DNA of 7,463 bases from JBEKYD01 sp049509915 (GCA_049509915.1 JBEKZL010000319.1:1-7463); one strand, 5' to 3'; positions 1-6,610 are shown, counted from the first letter of the stretch. Notes: generated from the letters alone by a model not told the origin. Numbers and translations are program-made.

Positions 1-77
1 AAGTCGGCTTAATGGAGTAAACGGAGTAATGAGGAATTGGTGGGCTATCCCAAATGGCGTGTAACTCTATGAAAACA

Positions 78-152
<75 letters not shown>

Positions 153-1403
153 TTGCCTGCTTTTTCTGCTACTTAACTGTTTTTAAAAGGCTTAACTCGC
201 CATCCCGATAGTCTATTCCGTCTATTGCGTCCATCCAAAACCATGCGTTTTGACCGCGAAATGGACAGTAAACCAGCTTGGGAACCCTCGGTCCCGACAA
301 ACGCGTTTACTGTCCATCTCGTGGCAAACTCAAACATAACACGGTGGGGACTCTGGAAGGAAGTGGGCCGGTTCCGGTTCGCCCCCATCTGAGGCAGAAT
401 TCCGTCATAATCGACGAAGGCATCAACGGGCAGTGGCAACCGGCGAGTAGCGCTAGGCTGTTGCAAGAGTCCGCGACCAAGCACTGTGCGATATGCGGCT
501 GCGAAATACGCCACGGCCAGCGGGGCCCAGGAGTGAGATGAGAACACCGGCGACCCCGCAGAAGGCAAAGCAAGGTCAACGCCAGGGTCCCGAGCCAGAG
601 ATCTGGAGGAGGGCTGGCGTGATGTCCTGGCTGACGAAACGAGCTGAGTAGAGGAATGCTGGAGAGCAGCCCGTTCAGATGATCAAAGCCTGGCAACCCG
701 TATTGAGCCCCCCCGCCGTCCAGGAGAAGAGCGAGAGGTCGCGGTTGGCGAAGTGGCGGATCACCAGCATGGCAGCCTGAGGGCAAGACGCTGATCGAGA
801 TCGGCAATCGCCGCCTGGGCGGCGGCCAGATCGGCATCGGGGGCGAACGACTTTGCAACCTTGGCCTTGAGAGCTTCCACCGCCGCCTTGCCCGAAACGG
901 AGGCCGCAAACCCTCGAAGAACTTGGCCGCGAAGGGCTGATACGAGGCCGTGCACAGCGGGGAAGCAGGACCGAGGCAAGAAGGAAAGCTTGCTGGCCGA
1001 GACCGAATTCCCCGGCATCCTCGCGATGTTCGTCCTGCATTTCGTCGATAATCTCGGCGAGCGGACCGCCGGCTCGTTTCTTCGGCGACCCAGTCAAATG
1101 ACCATGCGGTCTGTCTCGTGAGCAGGGCCCGGCCAGAGCCGCAACGCTGAACCAGAGCGTGACCTCGTCGATGACAAAAGAAGTGCTTTTCTTCAGTGCA
1201 GTCCTGATTTCCTGGCGCAGACAAGAACTCACGAATCGGTGAGCATCAACCGCGACCCAAGCAGCAAACTCTGCGACGCTCTGGGGAACCTTCTTTAGAG
1301 CGCGGGGAAGCGCGGTTGCTGATCGATTACGTCCTGACCTCCAGCAGGCCAAAGAGCGTTCCCGAAGGACTACAATAGTGATTCGATTTGTTCGGACCAT
1401 ACT
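153..1403. other. Long stretch with no recognisable gene
   Basis: About 1.25 kb between the tRNA and the GHKL gene. Long open frames exist on the minus strand (up to 305 codons), but none reads as a convincing protein throughout. Protein-like patches occur in different minus-strand frames: one at about 1050-1310 (for example FVIDEVTLWFSVAALAG, then AEIIDEMQDEHRE), and one at about 770-900 (a heptad-like AAVEALKAKVAK and LAAAQAAIADLDQRL). The switching between frames could mean a badly decayed minus-strand gene. I do not recognise a family, and long open frames arise by chance in GC-rich DNA. The only clear structure is the inverted repeat at 254-324. Confidence 0.5.
254..324. repeat. Long inverted repeat with inner hairpin
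   Basis: The arms at 254-273 and 305-324 are reverse complements at 18 of 20 positions, including a perfect 13-bp core (ATGGACAGTAAAC and GTTTACTGTCCAT). The 31-nt spacer holds a second small inverted repeat (GGGAACC at 280-286, GGTCCC at 290-295, with one bulged base). A transcript would form a long stem-loop. No T tract follows either side, so it is not a typical intrinsic terminator. Paired ends of a very small mobile element, a structured intergenic repeat or a dyad binding site are all possible. Confidence 0.75.
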
Positions 1404-1982
1404 GTGAAACAGATCCGTGTCAAAGTTCAGAGCGACCACCTCGAACGACAGATCAGCGTTCCCAAGCCGATTCTCGCCCTGACGGAGCTGGTCTGGAATG
1501 CTCTCGACGCCGATGCGACCAAGGTCCGCGTAGAGCTGAGCCGTAACAAGATGGGCGGTCTTCAGTCGATCATGGTCAGCGATAACGGCCATGGCATCAG
1601 CTACGCCGATGCCATTCCTGCCTTCGAGAAACTCGGAGGCTCATGGAAGAATAGCCAGGCGAAATCGAAGGGCGAGCGTAGACTTCTGCATGGCAAAGCC
1701 GGCAAAGGCCGATTTCGCGCCTTTTTCCTGGGAGATGAAGTAACGTGGAAAACCTGCTATGAGGACAACGGTTCAGTCCAACAGCTCACGATCCAGGGTA
1801 CGCGTTCAAGACTCGGCGTCTTCATCGACCATCGCCTGCAAGGCAGCACCACGAGTCGACAACAAGTCCGAATCCATACTCATTTCACTCGACACCCCCA
1901 GCGTCCCCCTCAGACGGGGGACAAACGTTCTCGGAGTTTTTGGAATCTGAAAAGCGCTAATTTCTTACGCTTGGGCGGCTGA
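1404..1982 (+). pseudogene. GHKL/HATPase_c-type ATP-binding protein, 3'-truncated
   Basis: The N-terminal part is a clear GHKL (gyrase, Hsp90, histidine kinase, MutL) ATPase domain. The N-box has E29 and N32 within ELVWNALDADAT. The G1 box is SDNGHGI with D60, G62 and G64. The stretch FEKLGGSWK follows, and the G2-type loop is GKAGKGRFRAF at residues 97-107. This resembles the stand-alone ATP-binding proteins related to Hsp90/MutL, some of them found in defence and conflict loci, which as I recall are usually several hundred residues long. After about residue 157 (near 1875) the frame turns into unconvincing sequence and ends at 192 residues, so the transducer region and C-terminus are missing. 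The GTG start at 1404 fits the domain boundary, but I see no good ribosome binding site. A TACAAT box at 1371-1376 could be a -10 element, without a matching -35. The gene is probably a remnant; a short ATP-binding protein is less likely. Confidence 0.82.
1903..1922. repeat. Perfect 7-bp GC hairpin
   Basis: GTCCCCC (1903-1909) and GGGGGAC (1916-1922) pair perfectly around a 6-nt loop. The T run downstream (TTTTT in CGGAGTTTTTGG, near 1937) is about 14 nt away. That is too far for a standard rho-independent terminator on the plus strand. The hairpin lies just past the point where the GHKL gene stops looking like protein, so it may belong to the sequence that replaced the gene's 3' end. Confidence 0.6.
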
Positions 1983-2330
1983 AAAACCACCGAGCTTTTA
2001 CTCCGGAGGCAGCTTGTTTTCCATAAGCCGTTGATTATAAAGGAAAATATTTTGGCACTAAAATTCAATTTAAGCACCAAAAAATACGCCTGTGGGTGGG
2101 CAAATGGGTGGGTCGTTTTCACCCGTGATGAACCTCTGCTCTTCGCACAGAGAACTCAGTCGCAGCTTCTTGAGACTCCGAGGATCTCTGGTGGGGGGCC
2201 ACCGAGCAGAACATCGAGAAAAGCTTCCAAGTGTGTTGGGCTTCTGGATGCACTTTTCCTGCCTCCAGATGGTCTCGCAGTTTGGATCAAGCGCCGATTT
2301 TGCTCCGGATTCAATCTTCACGGCAGTTCA
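1983..2330. other. AT-richer non-coding segment
   Basis: No gene is recognised here, though a plus-strand frame stays open from 2031 to 2501. The first 130 bases are visibly richer in A and T than the flanks. They include an imperfect dyad (TTGGCACTAAA at 2052-2062 and TTTAAGCACCAA at 2069-2080). A run of four GGG blocks follows. From about 2250 on there are hints of WD40-like protein in the plus strand (PDGLAVW), but not enough to call. The composition suggests inserted or intergenic DNA between two gene remnants. Confidence 0.5.
2094..2112 (+). other. Four-run G motif (possible G-quadruplex)
   Basis: GGGTGGGCAAATGGGTGGG has four GGG runs with loops of 1, 5 and 1 nt. This satisfies the usual G3N1-7 quadruplex pattern. 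It can also be read as two copies of GGGTGGG. It sits in the non-coding AT-richer segment, upstream of the WD40 remnant. Any role in regulation or recombination is conjecture. Confidence 0.6.
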
Positions 2331-2608
2331 AGCGATGGCCGTGGAATAAAACAGATAAACAAGGTAGCCTGCGTGTGGGAAGCCAGGACCGCAAGTCGAT
2401 TGCGCGTCCTGCCCAGCGAACCTCCGCTGGGTCCGTGGCTTTTTCGGCGGATGGTCGAAGTGTTGGCCATCGGCTTCGTGGACGGCATTATCCTCACTTA
2501 GAATCTGCGCCATGGTAACCGAGAGCGGACGCTGATATTACCGTCCAGGGTGAGGTCTGGGATCTTGCGTTTTCGCCGATTGAGCAGAATCTGGCAAGTG
2601 GCGGCACG
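2331..2608 (+). pseudogene. WD40-repeat protein remnant, multiply frameshifted
   Basis: The plus strand spells out WD40 (beta-propeller) blade pieces in alternating frames. SSDGRGI lies at about 2331 and GSLR at about 2363. VWEARTASRLRVL runs from 2373, and AGSVAFSADGRS from about 2426. VLAIGFVDGIILT ends at a TAG codon (2499-2501), where a blade would carry Trp, and NLRHGN follows. VQGEVWDLAFSP, then QNLASGGT, runs from 2543 to 2608. Together these make parts of about three blades needing at least four or five frame changes plus one nonsense change. The first shift could be loss of a TG in a GTGTG stretch. WD40 propellers are protein-interaction platforms. Similarity stops mid-blade at ACG (2608), where the oppositely oriented Clp-like gene begins to be read. 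Neither end of the original gene is present. Confidence 0.75.
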
Positions 2609-2616
2609 CTGGCTGC

Positions 2617-3660
2617 CTACGCTTCCTTCATCCGCGAGGCCGCCAAGTATACGTCGCACAGCGTGACTGCCGGCTGCCGCGTCAGCGCCGCGCGCGCCGC
2701 CGCCGCGTCCAGTAACGTGATCGCCTTGTCCGGCTGCCGCCCGGCTAACGTCAGCGACCGCGCTACCGCCGCCTCGACCACCGGCGCGTCGATCGCCACC
2801 CGATGATGGGCTGCGAGCGTCTCGCGGAGGTGGCCGAGCACGGCGGCGGCGTCCTCGCGCGCGAGCTCGGTGACTTCAATCCAATCCATGCGGTGCGCCA
2901 GCGGACCGGCACCCAGTTTTTCGACGAACCCCTGGAGGCAGGTCGCGGCCAGATGCGCGCCGCGGTCCAGCGCTCCCGCCAGCAGCCACGGGGCCGGAGG
3001 CGCGGTCATCACCGCCAACTCCGCCCGCTCCAGCACCAACACCACGTTGCCGGCGGTGAACACTTCCTCCAGCGCCACATTCAGCAGCTTCTCGCGCTGC
3101 CCCTCCCATAGCGCACCGGCCAACAGGCAGGCAACATCCACCGACAGCAGATCCCACTCGGGACGGACTTCGTTCATATTGCGAGCCACTTCGTACAGCA
3201 GGTTGCTCTTGCCCAGCCCGGGGGCGCCAACTATCACCGGCAGGCGGCGTTGCCAGGAGAGAAGACTGGTGGCGGCGTGCTCGGCCATTTCTTCGCATCC
3301 CACCGTCCGCGGCGCGGAACTGCCGCGCACCAGCGCAGTGAGGTTCACGGCGAATTGCGCGAGCAAGCCGCCGCTGACCGGGCTTGGCGAGGTGCTCGCA
3401 GCGACCCGCGGCTCGCCGGTTGCGCCCAGCATGGCAAGCGCCTGGTGCACCGCATCTTCCGCCTGCTGGTACACGCCGGAACCCGCCGCAACCACCAACC
3501 ACCCCTGCTGGCGATCTCCGGCGGCGAACGCGCGCGCCAGCTCACCGTTGCGCAGCCTCCTTGACGGCCCACATTTCGAGCCCCGCGGCCCGCAGACCCG
3601 GCGGCGGTAGCGGCAACGCATCCGTGTCGCCAAAAGCGGGCAGCTTTCCGATGGCATCAA
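2617..3660 (-). CDS. ClpB/ClpA-like D1 AAA+ module, degenerate Walker B, no D2
   Basis: Residues are counted from the largest open frame (347 codons); real coding probably begins near 3545. LAQFAVNLTALVRG (100-113) matches the lead-in to the first AAA module of Clp/Hsp100 unfoldases. Walker A is GAPGLGKS (145-152). The stretch LLSVDVACLLAGALWEGQREKLL matches the Clp pore-loop region. Walker B reads VLVLERAE (207-214) where Asp-Glu is expected, so hydrolysis is doubtful. LAATCLQGFVEK and PLAHRM follow the sensor-1 and arginine-finger regions, with one Arg kept. GRQPDKAITLLDAAAA matches the conserved sensor-2 helix. The protein ends at VTLCDVYLAASRM plus KEA. In Clp proteins this linker leads into the second AAA module, which is absent here. 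The gene follows the 308-residue gene directly. The start is unclear: an AAGGAGG (3556-3562) and a GTG overlapping the upstream stop lie in a different frame. It is either a C-terminally truncated Clp-like protein or a single-module relative with a scaffolding role. Confidence 0.82.
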   Translation of the reverse strand: MMPSESCPLLATRMRCRYRRRVCGPRGSKCGPSRRLRNGELARAFAAGDRQQGWLVVAAGSGVYQQAEDAVHQALAMLGATGEPRVAASTSPSPVSGGLLAQFAVNLTALVRGSSAPRTVGCEEMAEHAATSLLSWQRRLPVIVGAPGLGKSNLLYEVARNMNEVRPEWDLLSVDVACLLAGALWEGQREKLLNVALEEVFTAGNVVLVLERAELAVMTAPPAPWLLAGALDRGAHLAATCLQGFVEKLGAGPLAHRMDWIEVTELAREDAAAVLGHLRETLAAHHRVAIDAPVVEAAVARSLTLAGRQPDKAITLLDAAAARAALTRQPAVTLCDVYLAASRMKEA

Positions 3661-4468
3661 GGGCAGCCCATTTGCCGCCAGCTTCGCGAAGCCATGTCTG
3701 CGCCGACTGGAGCCGCCTCAGACGACCCACGGCGGCGGTCTCGGCATACTCAGCCTGCTTGGTGCGCCACTTGGCCTCGGCTAGGCGCCAGCCGCGGACT
3801 CTGGCTTGCTCCTCTAGCCTCAGCTTTGTGACCGCTTTGGCGGCTTCCAATTCGATTTCCGCCTTCTTTATGTCGGGCTGGAGCAGCGCTACCCACGCTT
3901 CGAAGGCAGGAGCAAGACGGTGAAAAATCAGTAAGTCACCCCACCCCGCCTCAGTCCGGGGCAGGGCCTCCAGCCAAGTGGTCACCGGCGCTCGTGTGGC
4001 GTCCCCTTGCGCTCCCCCCTCAACCGTCGCGACGGCGATGCGGCCGATGAGCCACAGCGCAGCCACTGCCTGGATGCCGGTCGCGTCCCAGGGGGCCGGC
4101 AGAGGATCGTTCTGCTCCAGCAGCGCTTGGCCGCACTGGTGCTCGACGACGAGCCGGCCAAACAAGGGCTGGAGCCATGCAAGGTCTCCGCATTCAGACC
4201 AGGATGCCACTTCGGCCCCCGTGCCCTCCGTCTCCAACTCCTTCCAAACTGCTTCCCTGCTGCCGGCTGGACCCGGCCGTTGACCCCACCACCGTCGCGT
4301 GAGCGCCGCGGGCTCGCCAGCGTCGGCAGGCCACCCAGCGACCCTGCCATCGAGCGCCGAAGTCACGAACTGCTGGAATGGAATCTTCGGAAGCAAAGGT
4401 CGGGACTCGAAGGCGACGGCAGCAGCCGGCATCACTTCGGGCGACGTGCGCCAGAACGTAAGCCTCAT
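3542..4468 (-). CDS. Unknown 308-residue protein with charged helical C-terminal half
   Basis: I do not recognise the family. The N-terminal half (1-190) looks globular, with many Trp (WRTS, RRWW, VASWSECGDLAWLQPLF). A moderately hydrophobic stretch, AVAALWLIGRIAVATV (134-149), seems too polar in context for a clear membrane span. Residues 198-262 are rich in Lys, Arg, Glu and Ala (IKKAEIELEAAKAVTKLRLE onward) and should form a long helix, probably a coiled coil. A proline-rich segment (LPLPPPG, 285-291) and a final helix end the protein. The ATG at 4468 is chosen because it starts 4 nt after the stop of the 72-residue gene, which suggests coupled translation. It sits between two AAA+ genes, so a partner, adaptor or scaffold for the ATPases is a reasonable inference. 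The C-terminal helix would run on naturally into the start of the Clp-like frame, so the two may once have been one protein. Confidence 0.78.
   Translation of the reverse strand: MRLTFWRTSPEVMPAAAVAFESRPLLPKIPFQQFVTSALDGRVAGWPADAGEPAALTRRWWGQRPGPAGSREAVWKELETEGTGAEVASWSECGDLAWLQPLFGRLVVEHQCGQALLEQNDPLPAPWDATGIQAVAALWLIGRIAVATVEGGAQGDATRAPVTTWLEALPRTEAGWGDLLIFHRLAPAFEAWVALLQPDIKKAEIELEAAKAVTKLRLEEQARVRGWRLAEAKWRTKQAEYAETAAVGRLRRLQSAQTWLREAGGKWAALDAIGKLPAFGDTDALPLPPPGLRAAGLEMWAVKEAAQR
3543..3562 (-). promoter_or_regulatory. Strong Shine-Dalgarno with GTGA stop/start overlap, out of frame with the Clp-like ORF
   Basis: AAGGAGG (3556-3562, minus strand) lies 10 nt before a GTG at 3545-3543. That GTG overlaps the TGA of the 308-residue gene (3544-3542) as GTGA, a classic translational-coupling arrangement. 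However, this GTG opens a 67-codon frame that ends at 3345 and reads as an out-of-frame shadow. The Clp-like protein is in another frame from about 3543 onward. A small indel shortly after the GTG, or an unusual start, would reconcile the two. Confidence 0.6.
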
Positions 4469-4472
4469 GTCG

Positions 4473-4691
4473 TCACCCACATAGCGTTCTCCGGATCTCG
4501 GCCGGCGCGAACCCCGCGCGGCGCAGTTCCCGCGCCAGTTCGGGATCTCCCGAGAGCACGTAGGCGCGCACGCCGTCGGACGTGGCAATCAGTTTCACGC
4601 GTACTTGAGAGGGATTGGTCAGCAATCCGCCCCCGTCGATATCCGCATCCCAGCCGATCAGCCCCTCAGGCAAGTCCTCGTGATTAGCCAT
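4473..4691 (-). CDS. Small 72-residue protein of unknown function
   Basis: It starts at ATG 4691 with AAAGGCG about 5 nt upstream, a modest ribosome binding site. The 56-nt gap to the upstream ATPase and the 4-nt gap to the downstream gene place it firmly in the operon. The protein reads as an acidic N-terminus (MANHEDLPEG). A probable beta-strand region (VRVKLIATSDGVRAYVLSG) follows, then an amphipathic helix (PELARELRRAGFAPAEIRR). It has no signal peptide, membrane span or metal-binding cysteines. I do not recognise the family. A small adaptor or structural subunit for the neighbouring ATPases is possible. The protein-like composition and tight spacing argue that it is real. Confidence 0.7.
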   Translation of the reverse strand: MANHEDLPEGLIGWDADIDGGGLLTNPSQVRVKLIATSDGVRAYVLSGDPELARELRRAGFAPAEIRRTLCG

Positions 4692-4747
4692 AGAAACGCC
4701 TTTGCTGCCCGCTCCACTGTCTTAACGAACCGGCCCGGGCTTATATT

Positions 4748-5149
4748 TCACCACCCAGGACGTTGACCCTGGCCCGGTCCCCCGGCAGCCGCGGCCTGTT
4801 GTTGCTCCGGTGGCAGATCTTCGAAATCAGACGAGGCCGGAACGGCAATTCCTTTCGCCTGATCGAGCGTCTTGCGGAGGATCGACCGGCCGGCGTTGTC
4901 AGTACGTCTTGCCAGGGGCACTACCGAGTGGAATGCCTCTCTAATGGCGATCGGAACGTCCGCGGTTTCCCGCTGCGAACCGGGACCGGAAAGGCGGTAG
5001 ATGGCGTCCTTGATTCCCTGTTCGATCTCGGCCCCGGTGAAGTATTTCGCCTCCGTTGCCAGGACATCGCGAGCGCTGTCGGGCAAGGGTGGCAGTCCGA
5101 GTTTCCCGCAGTGAATCGTGATGATTTTGCCCCGGTCTACCTGATTGGG
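4748..5149 (-). CDS. Ycf46-like fragment 3: AAA lid and C-terminal tail
   Basis: This is 133 residues beginning PNQVDRGKIITIHCGK. The segment LATEAKYFTGAEIEQGIKDA is the typical AAA lid with the sensor-2 region (FTGAEIEQ). Another helical region (VPIAIREAFHSVVPLARR) follows. The tail is Gln/Ala/Gly-rich (EDLPPEQQQAAAAGG and GQGQRPGW) and probably disordered. There is no methionine near the start, so it is not likely to be expressed on its own unless from the internal ATG at 5086. It completes the ATPase only if the upstream break is repaired or bypassed. Confidence 0.82.
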   Translation of the reverse strand, partial: PNQVDRGKIITIHCGKLGLPPLPDSARDVLATEAKYFTGAEIEQGIKDAIYRLSGPGSQRETADVPIAIREAFHSVVPLARRTDNAGRSILRKTLDQAKGIAVPASSDFEDLPPEQQQAAAAGGPGQGQRPGW

Positions 5150-5970
5150 CAGCCCACATAGAACACTTCGTCAAACCTGCCCTTCCGGGTCAATTCTGGC
5201 GGAACCTGCTCGATGTCGTTTCCGGTGGCCACTACGAACACCGCTTCGGTCTTCTCCTGCATCCACGTGAGGAATGTGTTCATCACGCGCAGAGACGTAC
5301 CGGAATCGCTAGCCCCGGACGAACGCGGGAAAGCTTTCTCAACCTCGTCGAGCCAGAGCACCGCCGGCGCCACACTACGGGCTACACGGATGGCACGACG
5401 CTTGTTCTCTTCCGATTGGCCAACGGTGCCGCCGAAAATCCGGCCGATGTCAAGGCGTAACAGCGGCAGCGACCATACCGAGGAGACCGCCTTGGCCATA
5501 AGGCTCTTCCCGCCGCCGGGCACGCCAATCAACAGCACACCCTTAGGAACCGGCAGCGGGATCTTGATCCCGTTCGCCAGTTCGACTTCGCCACGGAAGA
5601 ATCCGGCCCGACGTCTGTCCAACCACTCGATCAGCCGCTCCAGCCCGCCGATGTCCTTCAACGTAGCTTCAGTCTCGAAGTACTCTAGAATTCCATCTTT
5701 GCGGATGATCTGGCGTTTCTCTTTGAGGATCTCCCGAACGTCGTTCGCCTGCAGCTTCCGGTTGTTGACCAGGGACTTGTTGAGGACATTGTCGGCCTCG
5801 TCCTGCGTGAGCCCGCTCAAAGCCTGCATCAGGGCCACTTCTTCCCCCGGTTTCAGGTCGATCCAGTTTTTGCCGTAGGTTTGCCGGTAGGTCCCCTTCC
5901 GCGCCGTAAACCGCTCTTGGTGCTGTTCGGGCGTCGGCAACGGGTAGTCGAGAACCTGAATCTCCTTGTT
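5137..5970 (-). CDS. Ycf46-like fragment 2: AAA+ core
   Basis: The first methionine in this frame is at 5940; codes for the family continue upstream to about 5970. From that Met, residues 1-95 form the helical linker, ending in TLKDIGGLERLIEWL, the usual lead-in to the AAA module. Walker A is GVPGGGKS (139-146). Walker B is VLWLDEVEK with D198 and E199. Sensor 1 is ATGN with N241. The arginine pair is in LTRKGRFDE (R252, R255). Every residue needed for ATP hydrolysis is present, unlike in the two other AAA modules of the operon. The frame runs into TAG at 5137-5139, just past FYVGCPIR. In the next frame PNQVDRGKIITIHCGK continues the protein. Confidence 0.88.
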   Translation of the reverse strand, partial: NKEIQVLDYPLPTPEQHQERFTARKGTYRQTYGKNWIDLKPGEEVALMQALSGLTQDEADNVLNKSLVNNRKLQANDVREILKEKRQIIRKDGILEYFETEATLKDIGGLERLIEWLDRRRAGFFRGEVELANGIKIPLPVPKGVLLIGVPGGGKSLMAKAVSSVWSLPLLRLDIGRIFGGTVGQSEENKRRAIRVARSVAPAVLWLDEVEKAFPRSSGASDSGTSLRVMNTFLTWMQEKTEAVFVVATGNDIEQVPPELTRKGRFDEVFYVGCPIR

Positions 5971-6587
5971 GCCGGCACGACGGAGCGCGGCGAAAGCAGG
6001 ATCAGCGCACTTGGCTCCCGGGCAGTCTTGAAGAGATAGGAGAGGTCACGGAGCGCGCGAACGAGCACATGGTTGAACCTGCCGGCACGATCCTCCCGAT
6101 CGAGCCAGGTGTGCAGATCGCAGAAGACGTAGATGGCCGTTTTCAGATCGACGGTCCCCGGGTTGTTTCCGGCCCGATCAAAACACTGGACCGGCTGTGG
6201 AGGTGGAAAGCGGAGGCAGGTCAACAACTCCACCGGGTTGGAGGCAAACCGCGGGTTGTCCTGCCTGCCATAAGCGGCGACCAGATCCATCGTAAGTGGA
6301 GCCAACCGGCCGTTCGCATCGTGCTCCCAAACCAGCGGCCCATCGGTAATGGTCCAACGGACGATCCTGTGTGCGGTGGGCAGCGATAGCAATTGCAGTT
6401 CAGCGGTTTGGTCCTCGTTAGCACTGGTTTCGAGCCTCTTCTGGAGCAACTCCCGCCGCTCCGCGATCAGTTCGTCTCGCACCTGCCGAAGGTCGCCTAA
6501 CACCCGCCATTCCTCGTGCGTAACCACGCAGAGGATGGGGAATTGCGCCTGAATCAGCGTTCGGATTTCCGTCTTGATGTCTTGCAT
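5970..6587 (-). CDS. Ycf46-like fragment 1: N-terminal domain
   Basis: This covers 206 residues before the first frame change. MQDIKTEIRTLIQAQFPILCVVTHEEWRV matches the start expected for Ycf46 proteins, an alpha/beta domain resembling an AAA fold without Walker motifs. LKTAIYVFCDLHTWL (148-162) and LRDLSYLFKTAREPSALILLSP (179-200) are the family's typical strand-helix-strand ending. A normal protein would continue into a segment like IPPELEKEI. Here the matching residues NKEIQVLDYPLP are found one base out of frame. Without the shift, translation goes on in an unrelated frame to a stop at 5853. Confidence 0.85.
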
Positions 6588-6592
6588 CTCTG

Positions 6593-6600
6593 CTCTCCTT
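6593..6600 (-). promoter_or_regulatory. Ribosome binding site of the Ycf46-like gene
   Basis: AAGGAGAG on the minus strand, 5 nt before the ATG at 6587. It is one of the two best Shine-Dalgarno sequences in the operon (the other is AAGGAGG at 3556-3562). It fixes the start of the Ycf46-like gene in preference to an in-frame start further upstream at 6629. Confidence 0.75.
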
Positions 6601-6610
6601 GCCTGCTTCC

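Larger units (their letters stand above)
4748..6587 (-). pseudogene. Ycf46-like AAA+ ATPase, broken by two frame changes
   Basis: Read as one gene, this gives about 610 residues. The parts are an N-terminal Ycf46-type domain (6587-5970), a linker plus AAA core (5970-5149) and a lid with C-terminal tail (5149-4748). Ycf46 relatives are classical-clade AAA+ proteins of cyanobacteria, chloroplasts and many bacteria. They are usually about 500 residues and their function is poorly known. The ATG at 6587 has AAGGAGAG (6593-6600) 5 nt upstream and follows the previous gene by 23 nt. At about 5970 the frame must step back one base (CCGGC then AACAAG), and again at about 5149 (GGCTG then CCCAAT). Neither site has an X XXY YYZ slippery heptamer, so recoding is unlikely. 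Protein-like sequence continues cleanly across both breaks, so either the mutations are recent or they are sequencing errors. All catalytic motifs are intact. Confidence 0.88.

Noticed and set aside
307..1224. 305-codon minus-strand open frame
   Set aside because: It is rich in Arg, Pro, Ser and Cys with no coherent domain, and crosses the inverted-repeat right arm. It looks like a chance GC-rich frame.
1903..1942. Rho-independent terminator for the GHKL gene
   Set aside because: The hairpin is strong, but the T run is about 14 nt downstream instead of adjacent.
2870..3610. 246-codon plus-strand open frame
   Set aside because: It is antisense to the Clp-like gene and reads as Ser/Arg/Pro/Ala-rich shadow sequence with no domain.
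4401..4411. 11-base match (CGGGACTCGAA) to the tRNA T-loop region
   Set aside because: It lies inside the 308-residue coding sequence and does not extend, so it is best explained by chance.
5213..5878. 221-codon plus-strand open frame
   Set aside because: It is antisense to the AAA core, whose Walker motifs fix the coding strand as minus.
5140..5980. Programmed -1 frameshifting in the Ycf46-like gene
   Set aside because: Neither site shows a slippery heptamer, and two such events in one gene of this family would be unprecedented to my knowledge. Mutation or sequencing error is simpler.
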